A DNA stretch of 64,000 bases from Bacillus mycoides (GCF_001757995.1 NZ_LXLV01000026.1:1-64000); one strand, 5' to 3'. Positions 1 to 9,461 are shown, counted from the first letter of the stretch. Made by a program: numbers and translations. Notes: generated by a model from the sequence alone, not told the origin.

Positions 1-44
1 AATTCTTCTGAATATGTAATAAATATTGAACCTTTTTTAGTCAT
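1..44 (-). CDS. 5' end of an unidentified gene leaving the window
   Basis: On the minus strand an ATG at 44-42 follows a strong GGAGGGG ribosome binding site (about 51-58). The first 14 codons read MTKKGSIFITYSEE with no stop. The gene is divergent from gntK, so it could be a regulator of the gluconate operon, but the visible residues do not match the start of B. subtilis GntR and no family can be assigned. The start is well supported; the function is unknown. Confidence 0.5.
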   Translation of the reverse strand, partial: MTKKGSIFITYSEE

Positions 45-199
45 GAAAAATCCCCTCCAAGTAATAGTGTAACATCCATGTATGTACATGGTCTTTTTAC
101 ACTGTCTACTTAAAGGGGATAATATCATTCAATAGTCTGTTCTTTTGCGTTCGTAAAGACATGTGTAAGTAGGTTCACGCAAGGACCTTCGTCACTATA

Positions 200-227
200 C
201 ATGCCCAACCTTAGCTTGATGGGCATG
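200..227. repeat. inverted repeat in the gntK upstream region
   Basis: Perfect 8-bp arms CATGCCCA / TGGGCATG are separated by 12 bases. The stretch 45-412 otherwise contains no ORF with a ribosome binding site. The hairpin has no T-tract, so it is probably not a terminator. It may be a remnant of a dispersed repeat, which cannot be decided from one copy. Confidence 0.4.
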
Positions 228-411
228 TGATGTGACCCCTAATAATGAATATTGCTTTTCAACTCCTTTTTCATGCAAATGAGTAGAAAGTATGGAAGGA
301 CTATGTATGTGTTGTTAATGAGAGGAAAAGAGTGTGTTGCGAAACGAATATAATGCAACTTTACCGCACTGAAAAGCTAATTTTAGTATGTAAATGAAAT
401 GGAATGAAGGG

Positions 412-444
<33 letters not shown>

Positions 445-459
445 TTTTCTTTCTAAAAC

Positions 460-488
460 TTGATTTATGAAAAAATATTTTATATACT
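460..488 (+). promoter_or_regulatory. gntK promoter (sigma-A type)
   Basis: TTGATT (460-465) and TATACT (483-488) are spaced by 17 bp, a good sigma-A match. The predicted start of transcription lies near 495, inside the palindrome at 496-508. This leaves a leader of about 50 bases before the gntK ATG at 546. Confidence 0.75.
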
Positions 489-493
489 AATTC

Positions 494-509
494 ATGTAAA
501 CGGTTTACT
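494..509. promoter_or_regulatory. palindromic operator at the gntK transcription start
   Basis: GTAAAC-G-GTTTAC (496-508) is a perfect palindrome with one central base, placed over the expected +1 of the promoter. A bound repressor would block initiation. It resembles a CcpA cre site on its left half (TGTAAACG) but departs from the consensus at the right end, so it may be a cre variant or the site of a gluconate-responsive repressor. Confidence 0.6.
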
Positions 510-545
510 AGATCGTATTTTGCTAGAAACGAAGGGAAGATTCGC

Positions 546-2084
546 ATGGAAACAAGGGGGAGAGTAATCGGGATTGATATCGGTACCACAAGTACGAAGA
601 CGGTTGTATTCACTGAAAAAGGAAAAGTCGTTGCTTCACATGCAATTGATTATCCAATCATTCAGCCGAAAGTCGGATGGGCGGAGCAAGATCCTGATGT
701 AATATGTGCTGCTGTATACAAAACTGTAAGCGTTGCCATCGAGAAGGGGAATGTGTTACCAGAAAATATTTCATCTATTGGGATTAGTACAGCAATGCAC
801 GCCTTAATTGCAGTAGATGAAAACGGTGCACCTTTAACGCGCTCTATCATTTGGGCAGATAATCGAAGTACAAAGCAATCTGAAAAACTATTACAACAAA
901 TGAATGGTCATGACATTTATAGAAGAACTGGTACACCAATTCATCCGATGTCACCACTTTCTAAATTACTGTGGATGAAAGAAGAAGAAACGGATTTATT
1001 CAGAACTGCTCATAAATTTATTTCCATTAAAGAGTATGTCATTTATCAATTATTCTCACGCTATGTAGTTGATTATTCTATCGCATCTGCTACAGGGTTA
1101 TTTAATTTAGAAACATTAAACTGGGATGAAGATGTTTTAACTATGTTAAATATGTTACCAGAACAATTATCAACACCTGTACCAACTACATATATTTTAT
1201 CGGGAATGAAGCCGGAATTAGCACAAAAGATGGGGATTCGTGAAGATACTCCAGTTGTTATTGGTGCGAGTGATGGTGTTCTTGCAAATGTAGGTGTGGG
1301 TGCAATATCGCCTGGCTCAGCTGCAATTACGATTGGAACAAGTGGTGCAGTTCGAACAATTTCATCAAGTGTTAATACAGATGAAAAAGGAAGAACTTTT
1401 TGTTACGCACTAACAGATCAGCACTGGGTTATCGGTGGACCAACGAATAACGGTGGAATATTACTTAGATGGTTACGCGATGAATTCGGTAGTCCAGAGC
1501 AAGAAGTAGCAAGGAAGCTTGGGATTGATCCTTATGATTTATTAATTAAGTATGCGGAAAGTGTACCGGCTGGAGCAGATGGATTGCTATTTTTACCGTT
1601 TTTATCTGGAGAACGTGCACCCTACTGGAATGCAAATGCTCGTGGTACATTCTTCGGTATAAACCTTCAGCATAAACGAGAACATTTTATACGAGCTGTC
1701 ATGGAAGGAGTTTGTATGAGTGTGTATTCAGTTGCACTCGCAATTCGTGATTGTACGGGGCCTCTAACTGAAATACGTGTTTCAGGAGGTTTTGCAAAGT
1801 CTGCATTTTGGAGACAAATGCTATCCGATATGATGGGGAAAGAATTGCTTGTTCCTGAAAGTCATGAAGCATCTGCGCTTGGGGCAGCGGCACTTGCTTT
1901 ATATGCAGTAGGGAAAATTAATTCTCTTGAAGAGGTGAAGGATTGGATCGAAATTGTCCATCACCATGTACCTAATAAAGAAAATACGGCTTTATATTTA
2001 GAGATGTTTTATATGTATGAACGACTTTACAATCGTTTGAAAGAAGAATTTGATTGTATAGCTGCTTTCCAACGTAAACAATAG
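546..2084 (+). CDS. gntK: gluconokinase
   Basis: FGGY-family sugar kinase that phosphorylates D-gluconate to 6-phosphogluconate in the cytoplasm. The 512-aa length matches Bacillus GntK. The N-terminal phosphate-binding motif GIDIGTTSTK is near residue 9. The C-terminal half has the FGGY ATP-binding signature with RVSGGFAKSAFWRQ and an SHEASALGAAALA segment. The ATG start follows GAAGGGAAG. The gene is first in a three-gene operon: gntP starts 14 bases after its stop, and the products handle gluconate uptake, phosphorylation and oxidation. Gluconokinase is preferred over other FGGY sugars because of this neighbourhood. Confidence 0.93.
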   Translation: METRGRVIGIDIGTTSTKTVVFTEKGKVVASHAIDYPIIQPKVGWAEQDPDVICAAVYKTVSVAIEKGNVLPENISSIGISTAMHALIAVDENGAPLTRSIIWADNRSTKQSEKLLQQMNGHDIYRRTGTPIHPMSPLSKLLWMKEEETDLFRTAHKFISIKEYVIYQLFSRYVVDYSIASATGLFNLETLNWDEDVLTMLNMLPEQLSTPVPTTYILSGMKPELAQKMGIREDTPVVIGASDGVLANVGVGAISPGSAAITIGTSGAVRTISSSVNTDEKGRTFCYALTDQHWVIGGPTNNGGILLRWLRDEFGSPEQEVARKLGIDPYDLLIKYAESVPAGADGLLFLPFLSGERAPYWNANARGTFFGINLQHKREHFIRAVMEGVCMSVYSVALAIRDCTGPLTEIRVSGGFAKSAFWRQMLSDMMGKELLVPESHEASALGAAALALYAVGKINSLEEVKDWIEIVHHHVPNKENTALYLEMFYMYERLYNRLKEEFDCIAAFQRKQ

Positions 2085-2098
2085 GGGGATTGGGAGAA

Positions 2099-3448
2099 AT
2101 GGTAGTTGGGATCGTACTAGCGGCTGTTGTCATATTACTTTTACTAATTACGGTAGTAAAATGGCATCCATTTGTCGCGTTAATTTTAACAGCAATCGGA
2201 GTTGGGCTGGCAATGGGGATGCCCTTGGTTGCAACTTCACCACAACATCCGGGGATTATCGATTCTATTAAATTAGGTCTTGGTAATACGTTAGGGTTTT
2301 TGGCGATTGTTTTAGCTTTAGGAACAATGCTTGGAAAAATGATGGCTGAATCTGGCGGTGCTGAACGAATTGCTAACACATTAATTGGACGTTTTGGGAA
2401 AAAGCGTGTTCACTGGGCAATGATGTTCGTTGCATTTATAGTAGGTATTCCGGTATTTTTCCAAGTTGGATTTGTACTATTAATTCCGTTAGTATTTACA
2501 ATTGCGTTAGAAACAGGGGTATCACTTATTACAATTGGTATTCCGCTAGTAGCAGGTCTTTCAGTTGTACACGGACTTGTTCCACCGCATCCAGCAGCGA
2601 TGGCAGCGGTAGGTATTTTTAAAGCAGATGTGGGGAAGACAATTTTATATGCATTAATTGTCGGACTTCCAACTGCAATAATTTCAGGGCCGCTTTACGG
2701 GAAATGGATCGGTGCTCGTATACATAAAGAAGTACCGTTAGATATAGCGGAGCAATTTATTGAAAGAGATAAGAAGAAGGAACTTCCTAGCTTTGGAAAT
2801 ACATTGTTTACTATTTTGCTTCCAGTATTTCTTATGCTTGGTGCATCGATAGCAGAAGTAGCGTTAAATAAAACGAGTCAACTTGCACAAGTGCTACACT
2901 TTATTGGAGATCCTGTAGTTGCTTTATTAATTGCAACGATATACTCTTTCTTTAGTCTTGGTTATGCAAAAGGATTTTCTAAAGACAAAGTATTAAAATT
3001 TACAAATGATTGCTTAGGACCTATTGCGAACATATTGTTAGTTATTGGTGCCGGTGGTGCATTTAATAAAGTGTTATTAGACTCAGGAATTGGTACTACA
3101 ATTGCAGAAATGGCGAAAGAATCACATATTTCACCAATATTATTAGGCTGGGGAATTGCGGCACTTATCCGAATCGCAACTGGATCTGCTACTGTTTCTA
3201 TGATGACAGCAGCTGGTATTGTTGCACCGATCGCAGCAAGTACACCAGGGGTAAATGTTGAACTATTGGCACTTGCAACAGGCGCAGGATCATTAATTTT
3301 ATCACACGTGAATGATTCTGGATTTTGGATGATTAAAGAGTATTTCGGAATGACTGTGAAAGAAACATTATTAACATGGACTGCAATGGAGACGATACTA
3401 TCTGTTGTAGCACTTGGATTAATTTCGTTATTAAATATATTTGTATAG
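2099..3448 (+). CDS. gntP: gluconate permease
   Basis: GntP-family gluconate:H+ symporter in the cytoplasmic membrane, 449 aa with about 12-14 hydrophobic segments. The GTLGFLA-like N-terminal region, the PPHPA motif around residue 160 and the SHVNDSGFW motif near residue 400 are typical of the family. An in-frame TTG at 2090 sits directly on the AGGGGG sequence, so the ATG at 2099 is the better start. It lies between gntK and the 6-phosphogluconate dehydrogenase gene, which fits import of the operon's substrate. Confidence 0.92.
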   Translation: MVVGIVLAAVVILLLLITVVKWHPFVALILTAIGVGLAMGMPLVATSPQHPGIIDSIKLGLGNTLGFLAIVLALGTMLGKMMAESGGAERIANTLIGRFGKKRVHWAMMFVAFIVGIPVFFQVGFVLLIPLVFTIALETGVSLITIGIPLVAGLSVVHGLVPPHPAAMAAVGIFKADVGKTILYALIVGLPTAIISGPLYGKWIGARIHKEVPLDIAEQFIERDKKKELPSFGNTLFTILLPVFLMLGASIAEVALNKTSQLAQVLHFIGDPVVALLIATIYSFFSLGYAKGFSKDKVLKFTNDCLGPIANILLVIGAGGAFNKVLLDSGIGTTIAEMAKESHISPILLGWGIAALIRIATGSATVSMMTAAGIVAPIAASTPGVNVELLALATGAGSLILSHVNDSGFWMIKEYFGMTVKETLLTWTAMETILSVVALGLISLLNIFV

Positions 3449-3466
3449 AATGGGAGATTGATTAAT

Positions 3467-4363
3467 ATGAAACTAGGTTTAATTGGATTAGGAAAAATGG
3501 GATTCCCATTAGCTGAACACTTACATGAAGACAAGCATGAGGTAGTTGTATACGATGTAAATAATGAGCTTGTTGAAAAGGCAGGGAAATTAGGGATTAC
3601 TGCACGTCATACATTAAAAGAAATGATTGCTGAACTAGAAGCACCTCGTACAATTTGGGTAATGGTACCTGCAGGAGAAGTTGTTGAGTCAGTACTAAAA
3701 GATGTATATCCATTATTAGAGGAAGGCGATATCGTTATTGAAGGTGGAAATTCATTCTATAAGGATACGTTGCGCCGTGCTGAAGAAGCGAAAAGCTTTG
3801 GCTTACATTACGTAGATATCGGTACATCAGGCGGTGTAGAAGGAGCTAGATACGGTGCGTGCTTAATGGTTGGTGGAAAAAAAGAAATCTATGATCAATT
3901 AGAACCTTTATTTAAAGACTTAGCAGTAGAAAACGGTTATTCTTATGCAGGCCGCGTTGGAAGTGGTCATTTCTTAAAAATGGTTCATAACGGTATTGAA
4001 TATGGAATGATGCAAGCAATCGCTGAAGGATTTGAAGTGTTAGATAAAAGTGATTTTGATTTCAATTATGAAGATGTTGCAAAAGTATGGGCAAATGGAT
4101 CAGTTATCCGTGGTTGGTTAATGGACTTAACTGAAAAGGCATTTGCAGATGATCCGAAACTTGATGGTATTAAAGGTGTAATGAACTCTTCCGGGGAAGG
4201 AAAATGGACTGTTGAAACTGCGCTTGAACTACAAGCAGCGGCACCAGTTATCGCAATGTCATTATTTATGCGCTATCGTTCTCAAGAAGATGATACATTC
4301 CATGGGAAAGTTGTCTCAGCTCTTCGTAATCAATTCGGTGGACATGAGGTTGTGAAAAATTAG
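3467..4363 (+). CDS. gnd: 6-phosphogluconate dehydrogenase, decarboxylating, short form
   Basis: Oxidises 6-phosphogluconate to ribulose 5-phosphate and CO2. The protein has 298 aa, much shorter than the roughly 470-aa classical enzymes, and belongs to the short class (YqeC type, often NAD-linked). It has an N-terminal Rossmann motif GLIGLGKMG, the IEGGNSFYKD segment, the DIGTSGGVEGA substrate loop, and GSGHFLKMVHNGIEYGMMQ with the catalytic lysine. The ATG at 3467 sits 10 bases after GGGAG; the in-frame TTG at 3458 is too close to it. It is the last gene of the gnt operon and is followed by a terminator. Confidence 0.9.
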   Translation: MKLGLIGLGKMGFPLAEHLHEDKHEVVVYDVNNELVEKAGKLGITARHTLKEMIAELEAPRTIWVMVPAGEVVESVLKDVYPLLEEGDIVIEGGNSFYKDTLRRAEEAKSFGLHYVDIGTSGGVEGARYGACLMVGGKKEIYDQLEPLFKDLAVENGYSYAGRVGSGHFLKMVHNGIEYGMMQAIAEGFEVLDKSDFDFNYEDVAKVWANGSVIRGWLMDLTEKAFADDPKLDGIKGVMNSSGEGKWTVETALELQAAAPVIAMSLFMRYRSQEDDTFHGKVVSALRNQFGGHEVVKN

Positions 4364-4370
4364 TTTTGTG

Positions 4371-4399
4371 AAACTCATACGAAAGTATGAGTTCTTTTT
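4371..4399 (+). terminator. terminator of the gnt operon
   Basis: The 8-bp stem ACTCATAC / GTATGAGT with a GAAA loop is followed by TCTTTTTT. Confidence 0.9.
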
Positions 4400-4507
4400 T
4401 ATTTCTCATACTATTTTATGAAAGCTTTTACCTCTTTTTACTGTATTTTGTATAGAAATTTCTGATAATATAAAGGTAGAATTTGAAAACAAAGGGGAGA
4501 AATGATT

Positions 4508-5044
4508 ATGAAACTAGTCGTAATTAATGGTACACCAAGAAAGTTTGGAAGAACTCGCGTTGTGGCAAAATATATTGCAGAGCAATTTGAAGGGGAGTTA
4601 TACGATTTAGCAGTAGCGGAATTGCCTTTATATAATGGAGAAGAATCACAACGTGAATTAGAGGCAGTAAAAAAATTAAAAGCTTTAGTGAAAGCTGCGG
4701 ATGGAGTAGTACTATGTACACCAGAATATCATAATGCGATGAGCGGAGCGCTGAAAAATTCGTTAGATTACTTAAGTAGCAGTGAATTCATCCATAAGCC
4801 TGTCGCATTATTAGCGGTTGCAGGAGGAGGTAAAGGGGGAATTAACGCATTAAATAGTATGCGCATTGTTGCTAGAGGCGTTTACGCAAACGCAATTCCA
4901 AAACAAGTCGTGCTTGATGGATTACATGTGCAAGATGGTGAACTTGGAGAAGATGCAAAACCATTAATTCATGATTTAGTTAAAGAATTAAAAGCATATA
5001 TGAGTGTATATAAAGAGGTGAAAAAACAATTAGGAGTTGAGTGA
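4508..5044 (+). CDS. azr: NADPH-dependent FMN reductase / azoreductase
   Basis: Flavodoxin-like FMN reductase of the B. subtilis Azr (YhdA) type, 178 aa, reducing flavins, azo dyes or quinones with NADPH. The FMN phosphate loop is NGTPRKFGRTR at the N-terminus; PEYHNAMSGALKNSLDYL and AVAGGGKGGINAL are strongly conserved family segments. AAAGGGGAG lies 2 bases before the ATG at 4502 and 8 before the ATG at 4508, so 4508 is preferred. The downstream MFS gene begins one base after its stop, so the two are probably cotranscribed. Confidence 0.85.
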   Translation: MKLVVINGTPRKFGRTRVVAKYIAEQFEGELYDLAVAELPLYNGEESQRELEAVKKLKALVKAADGVVLCTPEYHNAMSGALKNSLDYLSSSEFIHKPVALLAVAGGGKGGINALNSMRIVARGVYANAIPKQVVLDGLHVQDGELGEDAKPLIHDLVKELKAYMSVYKEVKKQLGVE

Positions 5045-5045
5045 T

Positions 5046-6275
5046 ATGTCCTCTCTTTATCATGATTCTCGCTTGTATTACATTCTAGGAGCCAATAGTT
5101 TATCCGCTATTGGTTCCGGGATTGTTATGATAACGATTCCGTGGTTGTTAATTAAGGAAAGTGGAGGAGAGACAACGTTTGGTTATGTTTCTATTGTTGC
5201 GACTCTCATAATGTTTTTATTAACGCCATTTATTGGGCAAAGTATAGATCGTTTTTCAAGAAAATCTTTGTTGTTATGTAACGAAGGTATTGGGATAGCG
5301 ATTATAGGAATGATGGCTATTTGGGGATTTGCTGGGCAATCATACAATTCTATTCATTACATTAGTATTTATATAGCAGGTTCTTTCTATTATCTATTAT
5401 TCTATCCTACAATTTTTGCATTCAACCAAGAAATATTTCAATCTGAACATTATAAACGTTTAAGTGGCACGATGGAAATACAAGGACAATTAACGCAAGT
5501 TATTTCAGGAGCGGCTGCTAGCTTTCTAATTGAGATCGTTTCTTTGAAATGGATTTTGTTAGTAGATATGTTAACTTTTGCAGGAGCATTTTTTCTTTTC
5601 TTATGTATACCGTATGTAAAGAAAAAAGAAGTAAAACGGAAAGCAACATTTAAGAAGCAATTGTTCGAAGGAATTCACTTTATGAAAAAGCGTCCTAAGT
5701 TCTTTTGGTTTTTACTTGCCACTTATATGCCGTTTATCGGTGTTATGATGGCAAATTATTTAATCCCAGTTTATATTTCAGATATACTCAAAGCTAGTGC
5801 CTCTGTATACGCGATAGAAGGTATGATGTATGGTGTTGGGGCTGTTATTGCGGGAATAAGTATTCCAATCATGATGAAATATGTCAAAATAGAAGTTTCA
5901 ATCGTTATGACGATGGTTATTTATGTAATTTCAATTACCGCAATGATTATTGAGCCTTCCATTATGTTATTATATGGACTTGCGATTTTTCATGCGAGTG
6001 GAAATGCTGGAACACGAGTGGCGAGAAATGTATTGATGATGGAAGAAATCCCAAATGAAGTAATGGGCCGTGTAGATAGCTTATTTCGCTTAATTGGTAC
6101 AGGAATACGAATTGTATTATTAATGCTGTTTACAGCCGGTGTATCTAAAGCTGGGGTAATGCTCCCATTTTACGTATTAAGCTGTATATTGATCTTTTCA
6201 TTAGGAATCGCTATTCATTATGTACTATCACAACGTAAAGTAGGGACGAATGTTTCTAATAAATCAATCGTATAA
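5046..6275 (+). CDS. MFS transporter
   Basis: Major facilitator superfamily permease of 409 aa with about 12 membrane helices. Helices 1-2 (IGSGIVMITIPWLL) are followed by the loop DRFSRKSLLL, a variant of MFS motif A. The C-terminal half has another charged loop at MGRVDSLFRLIGTG. It resembles macrolide-efflux (MefA-like) MFS proteins, but the substrate cannot be told. AGGAG at 5032-5036 lies inside the end of azr and serves the ATG at 5046, so translation is likely coupled. Confidence 0.8.
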   Translation: MSSLYHDSRLYYILGANSLSAIGSGIVMITIPWLLIKESGGETTFGYVSIVATLIMFLLTPFIGQSIDRFSRKSLLLCNEGIGIAIIGMMAIWGFAGQSYNSIHYISIYIAGSFYYLLFYPTIFAFNQEIFQSEHYKRLSGTMEIQGQLTQVISGAAASFLIEIVSLKWILLVDMLTFAGAFFLFLCIPYVKKKEVKRKATFKKQLFEGIHFMKKRPKFFWFLLATYMPFIGVMMANYLIPVYISDILKASASVYAIEGMMYGVGAVIAGISIPIMMKYVKIEVSIVMTMVIYVISITAMIIEPSIMLLYGLAIFHASGNAGTRVARNVLMMEEIPNEVMGRVDSLFRLIGTGIRIVLLMLFTAGVSKAGVMLPFYVLSCILIFSLGIAIHYVLSQRKVGTNVSNKSIV

Positions 6276-6291
6276 AAAGTACTTCTGCCTT

Positions 6292-6322
6292 CCTTTCTTT
6301 TTCTATATAATAAAAAGAAAGG
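6292..6322 (+). promoter_or_regulatory. hairpin covering the ribosome binding site of the YdcF-like gene
   Basis: The 11-bp stem CCTTTCTTTTT / AAAAAGAAAGG includes the start of the AAAGGGAG sequence that serves the next gene. The loop contains TATAAT. It may terminate the upstream MFS transcript weakly, or mask the ribosome binding site. Confidence 0.4.
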
Positions 6323-6338
6323 GAGTGCAAACTTATTT

Positions 6339-6896
6339 ATGAACAAATGGATCTTGCTTATAATCTTATTACTACCGCCGATATACATCATTTATATGAC
6401 GTTTCGAATGAATAAAGTTGCTCGTGAAAAATTGAGTAATCACTCTCCATACGTTCTTATATTAGGTGCAAAGTTATTTGGAGATAGACCGTCTTTATCT
6501 CTTCAAAATCGTTTGGATGTGGCGTTGGAATATTTATATTCTCACCCTGAGGTGAAAGTAATCGTTTCAGGTGGTCAAGGGGAAGATGAAGATATACCGG
6601 AAGCTCACAGTATGAGAAACTATTTAATGGTACACGGTATAGATGAGAATCGTATTTTAATTGAAGACCAATCTACAAATACGTATGAAAATTTAAAGTT
6701 TAGTATGGATTTATATGATGTAAAGCATGCGGTAGTTGTAAGTAATACGTATCATTTATATCGAACGAAAATAATTGCAAAGCGTTTAGGCATAAAGATG
6801 GAAGCTTTGGCTGCTGAAACACCGAGTCGTTTTAAGAAAAAAGCGTATGTGCGTGAATATGCTGCAATTATGAAAACAATATTGTTCGACCGTTAG
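6339..6896 (+). CDS. YdcF/SanA-family membrane-anchored protein (DUF218)
   Basis: A protein of 185 aa with an N-terminal membrane helix (ILLIILLLPPIYIIYM) and a DUF218 domain outside. Family motifs are LILGAKLFGDRPS near residue 42, VSGGQGEDEDIPEA near 85 and DQSTNTYENLKFS near 113. Members are linked to envelope maintenance (SanA, ElyC), but the reaction is not known. The nearest purine-rich site (AAAGGGAG, 6318-6325) is about 14 bases from the ATG, longer than usual. Confidence 0.8.
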   Translation: MNKWILLIILLLPPIYIIYMTFRMNKVAREKLSNHSPYVLILGAKLFGDRPSLSLQNRLDVALEYLYSHPEVKVIVSGGQGEDEDIPEAHSMRNYLMVHGIDENRILIEDQSTNTYENLKFSMDLYDVKHAVVVSNTYHLYRTKIIAKRLGIKMEALAAETPSRFKKKAYVREYAAIMKTILFDR

Positions 6897-6920
6897 AGCT
6901 CAAATGTGAGCTCTTTTTTT
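6896..6920 (+). terminator. terminator after the YdcF-like gene
   Basis: The GAGCTCA / TGAGCTC stem with an AATG loop is followed by seven T. Confidence 0.9.
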
Positions 6921-6998
6921 ATAGAATAATGCGTATCATTTGAAATGAACTCCATATTCCATCAAAATAAAGGAAACAACAATAAAGGAGTTGTGTTT

Positions 6999-7946
6999 GT
7001 GATTCAGTTTAATCATGTGTCAAAATCGTATGAAGATGGCACAAAAGCAGTGGATTCATTGCATTTAGAGATTAAAAAAGGAGAATTTTTTGTTCTCATT
7101 GGCCCGAGTGGTTGCGGGAAAACAACGACAATGAAGATGATTAATCGTTTAATTGAAACGACGGAAGGATCAATTTTAATCGATGGAAAAGATATTCAAG
7201 AATATAACATAAACGAACTGCGTTGGAATATAGGGTACGTGTTGCAGCAGATTGCTTTGTTTCCGCATATGACAATTGCTGAAAATATTGCAGTTGTCCC
7301 TGAAATGAGAAAGTGGAGTAAGGAGAAAATAAAAGCGCGTGTTGATGAACTGTTACATATGGTTGGATTAGAACCAGATGTATATCGTGATCGTATGCCA
7401 GATGAATTGTCGGGAGGACAGAAGCAACGTGTAGGTGTCGTTAGGGCATTAGCTGCAAATCCGAAAATCGTTCTTATGGATGAACCATTTAGTGCGTTAG
7501 ATCCATTAAGTAGGGAACAACTTCAACAGGATATAGTGCAATTGCAAAAAAAGATTCAAAAAACGATAGTATTTGTAACGCATGATATGCAAGAGGCTTT
7601 GTCACTTGGTGATCGCATTTGTGTAATGAAAGAAGGGAAAGTTGTTCAATTAGATACACCAGAAGGTATTATACATAATCCGAAAAATGAGTTTGTAGAG
7701 GAGTTCATTGGAAATCGTGGACGACCTTGGTATGAGGGGAAGAGTATAGAAGAGGTATTGCCGCTAGACAATGGTATACGAGTAGAAGGGAATACTTTAT
7801 CTTTACATTCGACTTTACAAGAAGCACTAGTCCGCTTACAAAATGAAGAGTCAGTACCGGTTGAAGAAAATGGTCAATATGTTGGAGTGTTAACAAGTCG
7901 TCATATTGTCAATTACATTGTTGAACAAATGAAGGAGAGAGGCTAA
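6999..7946 (+). CDS. ABC transporter ATPase, glycine betaine/carnitine/choline (OpuC/ProV) type
   Basis: ATP-binding subunit of a quaternary-amine-type importer, 315 aa. Walker A is GPSGCGKTT, the signature is LSGGQKQRVGVVRALA, Walker B is IVLMDEPFSALD and the switch histidine is in FVTHDMQEAL. A CBS-like C-terminal region follows (about 240-315; VEENGQYVGVLTSRHIV), as in OpuCA. AAAGGAG at 6984-6990 best serves the GTG at 6999; an upstream in-frame ATG at 6945 has no ribosome binding site. It is followed by the fused permease/binding-protein gene 3 bases downstream. Confidence 0.85.
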   Translation: MIQFNHVSKSYEDGTKAVDSLHLEIKKGEFFVLIGPSGCGKTTTMKMINRLIETTEGSILIDGKDIQEYNINELRWNIGYVLQQIALFPHMTIAENIAVVPEMRKWSKEKIKARVDELLHMVGLEPDVYRDRMPDELSGGQKQRVGVVRALAANPKIVLMDEPFSALDPLSREQLQQDIVQLQKKIQKTIVFVTHDMQEALSLGDRICVMKEGKVVQLDTPEGIIHNPKNEFVEEFIGNRGRPWYEGKSIEEVLPLDNGIRVEGNTLSLHSTLQEALVRLQNEESVPVEENGQYVGVLTSRHIVNYIVEQMKERG

Positions 7947-7949
7947 ACA

Positions 7950-9461
7950 GTGACTGATTTTATTCAAACGTTCCAAGAACGAAAAGTAGAATTGCTAAGT
8001 GCGTTAAGTGAGCATTTACAAATATCGCTTATTTCATTATTTTTTGCAGTAATTATTGCAGTACCTCTTGGCATTCTATTAACGAGAAAAGAACGGATGG
8101 CTGAATTTATAATAGGGACTTCTGCTGTTATGCAGACTGTGCCATCACTTGCATTACTTGGACTTTTAATTCCATTAGTAGGAATCGGAAAACTTCCAGC
8201 CATTATCGCATTAGTTGTGTATGCACTATTACCTATTTTGCGAAATACGTATACAGGAATACGGGAATTAGATGAATCACTTATAGAAGCGGCGAGAGCT
8301 ATGGGAATGAATAGTTGGAGAAGATTATGGAAGGTAGAGCTTCCTCTCGCATTACCAATTATTATGGCTGGTATTCGGACAGCGATGGTATTAATTGTTG
8401 GAACGGCTACACTAGCTGCTTTAATAGGCGCTGGTGGACTCGGTAAGCTCATACTACTCGGTATCGATCGGAATGATCATGCGCTTATCATTTTAGGGGC
8501 CGTACCAGCTGCGTTACTCGCTTTATTCTTTGATATAGTACTTCGCATGCTTGAGAGGCCCAAACGCTCATATAAGCGCGTTATATTAACGATATGTATA
8601 GTTGTCGTAATGATCGCTTCGCCATTTCTTTGGAATACACAAAAGAAAGACATAGTTATTGCTGGCAAACTTGGATCTGAACCAGAAATTTTAATTCAAA
8701 TGTACAAGCAACTTATTGAACAGGATACAGATTTACAAGTAGAATTAAAGCCAGGCCTTGGGAAAACAGCATTTGTATTTGAAGCGTTAAAATCAGGTGA
8801 AGTAGATATATACCCAGAATTTTCAGGAACAGCTTTATCTACTTTCGTGAAAGAAGGACCGAAAAGTACAAATCGTGATGAAGTATATGAACAAGCACGT
8901 ATGGGAATGGAAAAGAAATATAATATGGTTATGTTAAAGCCAATGGAGTATAACAATACATACGCACTAGCTATGCCGAAAAAAATAGCAGATCAAAATA
9001 ATATAAATACAATTTCTGATTTAGGAAATATTGCACAGGAAGCTAAGGTAGGATTTACATTAGAATTTGCTGATCGTGAAGATGGTTATAAAGGTATGCA
9101 AAAATTATATAACTATAAGTTTTTAAATGTTAAAACGATGGAACCGAAACTACGCTATAGCGCAATTCAATCGGGTGATGTTAACGTAATCGATGCATAT
9201 TCAACAGATAGTGAACTTGAGCAATATGGACTTAAAGTGCTAAAAGATGATAAAGGACTATTCCCTCCTTATCAAGGAGCGCCATTATTAAGAAAAGAGA
9301 CGTTACAGAAATATCCAGAGCTTGAAAAAACATTGAATAAATTATCTGGAAAGATTACAGATGAAGAAATGCGAAAAATGAATTACGAAGTAAATGTGAA
9401 TGGGAAAAGTAGTGAAGAAGTAGCAAAACAATTTTTACAAAAAGAGAAGTTACTTCGTTAA
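7950..9461 (+). CDS. ABC permease fused to substrate-binding protein (OpuC/EgtU type)
   Basis: The 503-aa fusion joins an N-terminal ABC permease domain (residues 1-205, EAARAMGMNSWRRLWKVELP coupling loop) to a C-terminal substrate-binding domain (about 235-500; GKLGSEPEILIQMYKQL and DIYPEFSGTAL). A membrane helix at about 209-228 tethers the binding domain to the outer face. Together with the ATPase it makes a full importer. Related fusions carry glycine betaine, choline, carnitine or ergothioneine, and sequence alone does not say which. The GTG start follows GGAGAGAGG. Confidence 0.85.
   Translation: MTDFIQTFQERKVELLSALSEHLQISLISLFFAVIIAVPLGILLTRKERMAEFIIGTSAVMQTVPSLALLGLLIPLVGIGKLPAIIALVVYALLPILRNTYTGIRELDESLIEAARAMGMNSWRRLWKVELPLALPIIMAGIRTAMVLIVGTATLAALIGAGGLGKLILLGIDRNDHALIILGAVPAALLALFFDIVLRMLERPKRSYKRVILTICIVVVMIASPFLWNTQKKDIVIAGKLGSEPEILIQMYKQLIEQDTDLQVELKPGLGKTAFVFEALKSGEVDIYPEFSGTALSTFVKEGPKSTNRDEVYEQARMGMEKKYNMVMLKPMEYNNTYALAMPKKIADQNNINTISDLGNIAQEAKVGFTLEFADREDGYKGMQKLYNYKFLNVKTMEPKLRYSAIQSGDVNVIDAYSTDSELEQYGLKVLKDDKGLFPPYQGAPLLRKETLQKYPELEKTLNKLSGKITDEEMRKMNYEVNVNGKSSEEVAKQFLQKEKLLR

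Noticed and set aside
496-508. Standard CcpA cre site at gntK
   Set aside because: The palindrome has an odd centre and misses the right-end consensus; kept only as an operator of unknown owner.
2962-3534. 190-aa minus-strand ORF
   Set aside because: Antisense to gntP and the dehydrogenase gene; amino-acid usage is that of antisense to membrane-protein codons.
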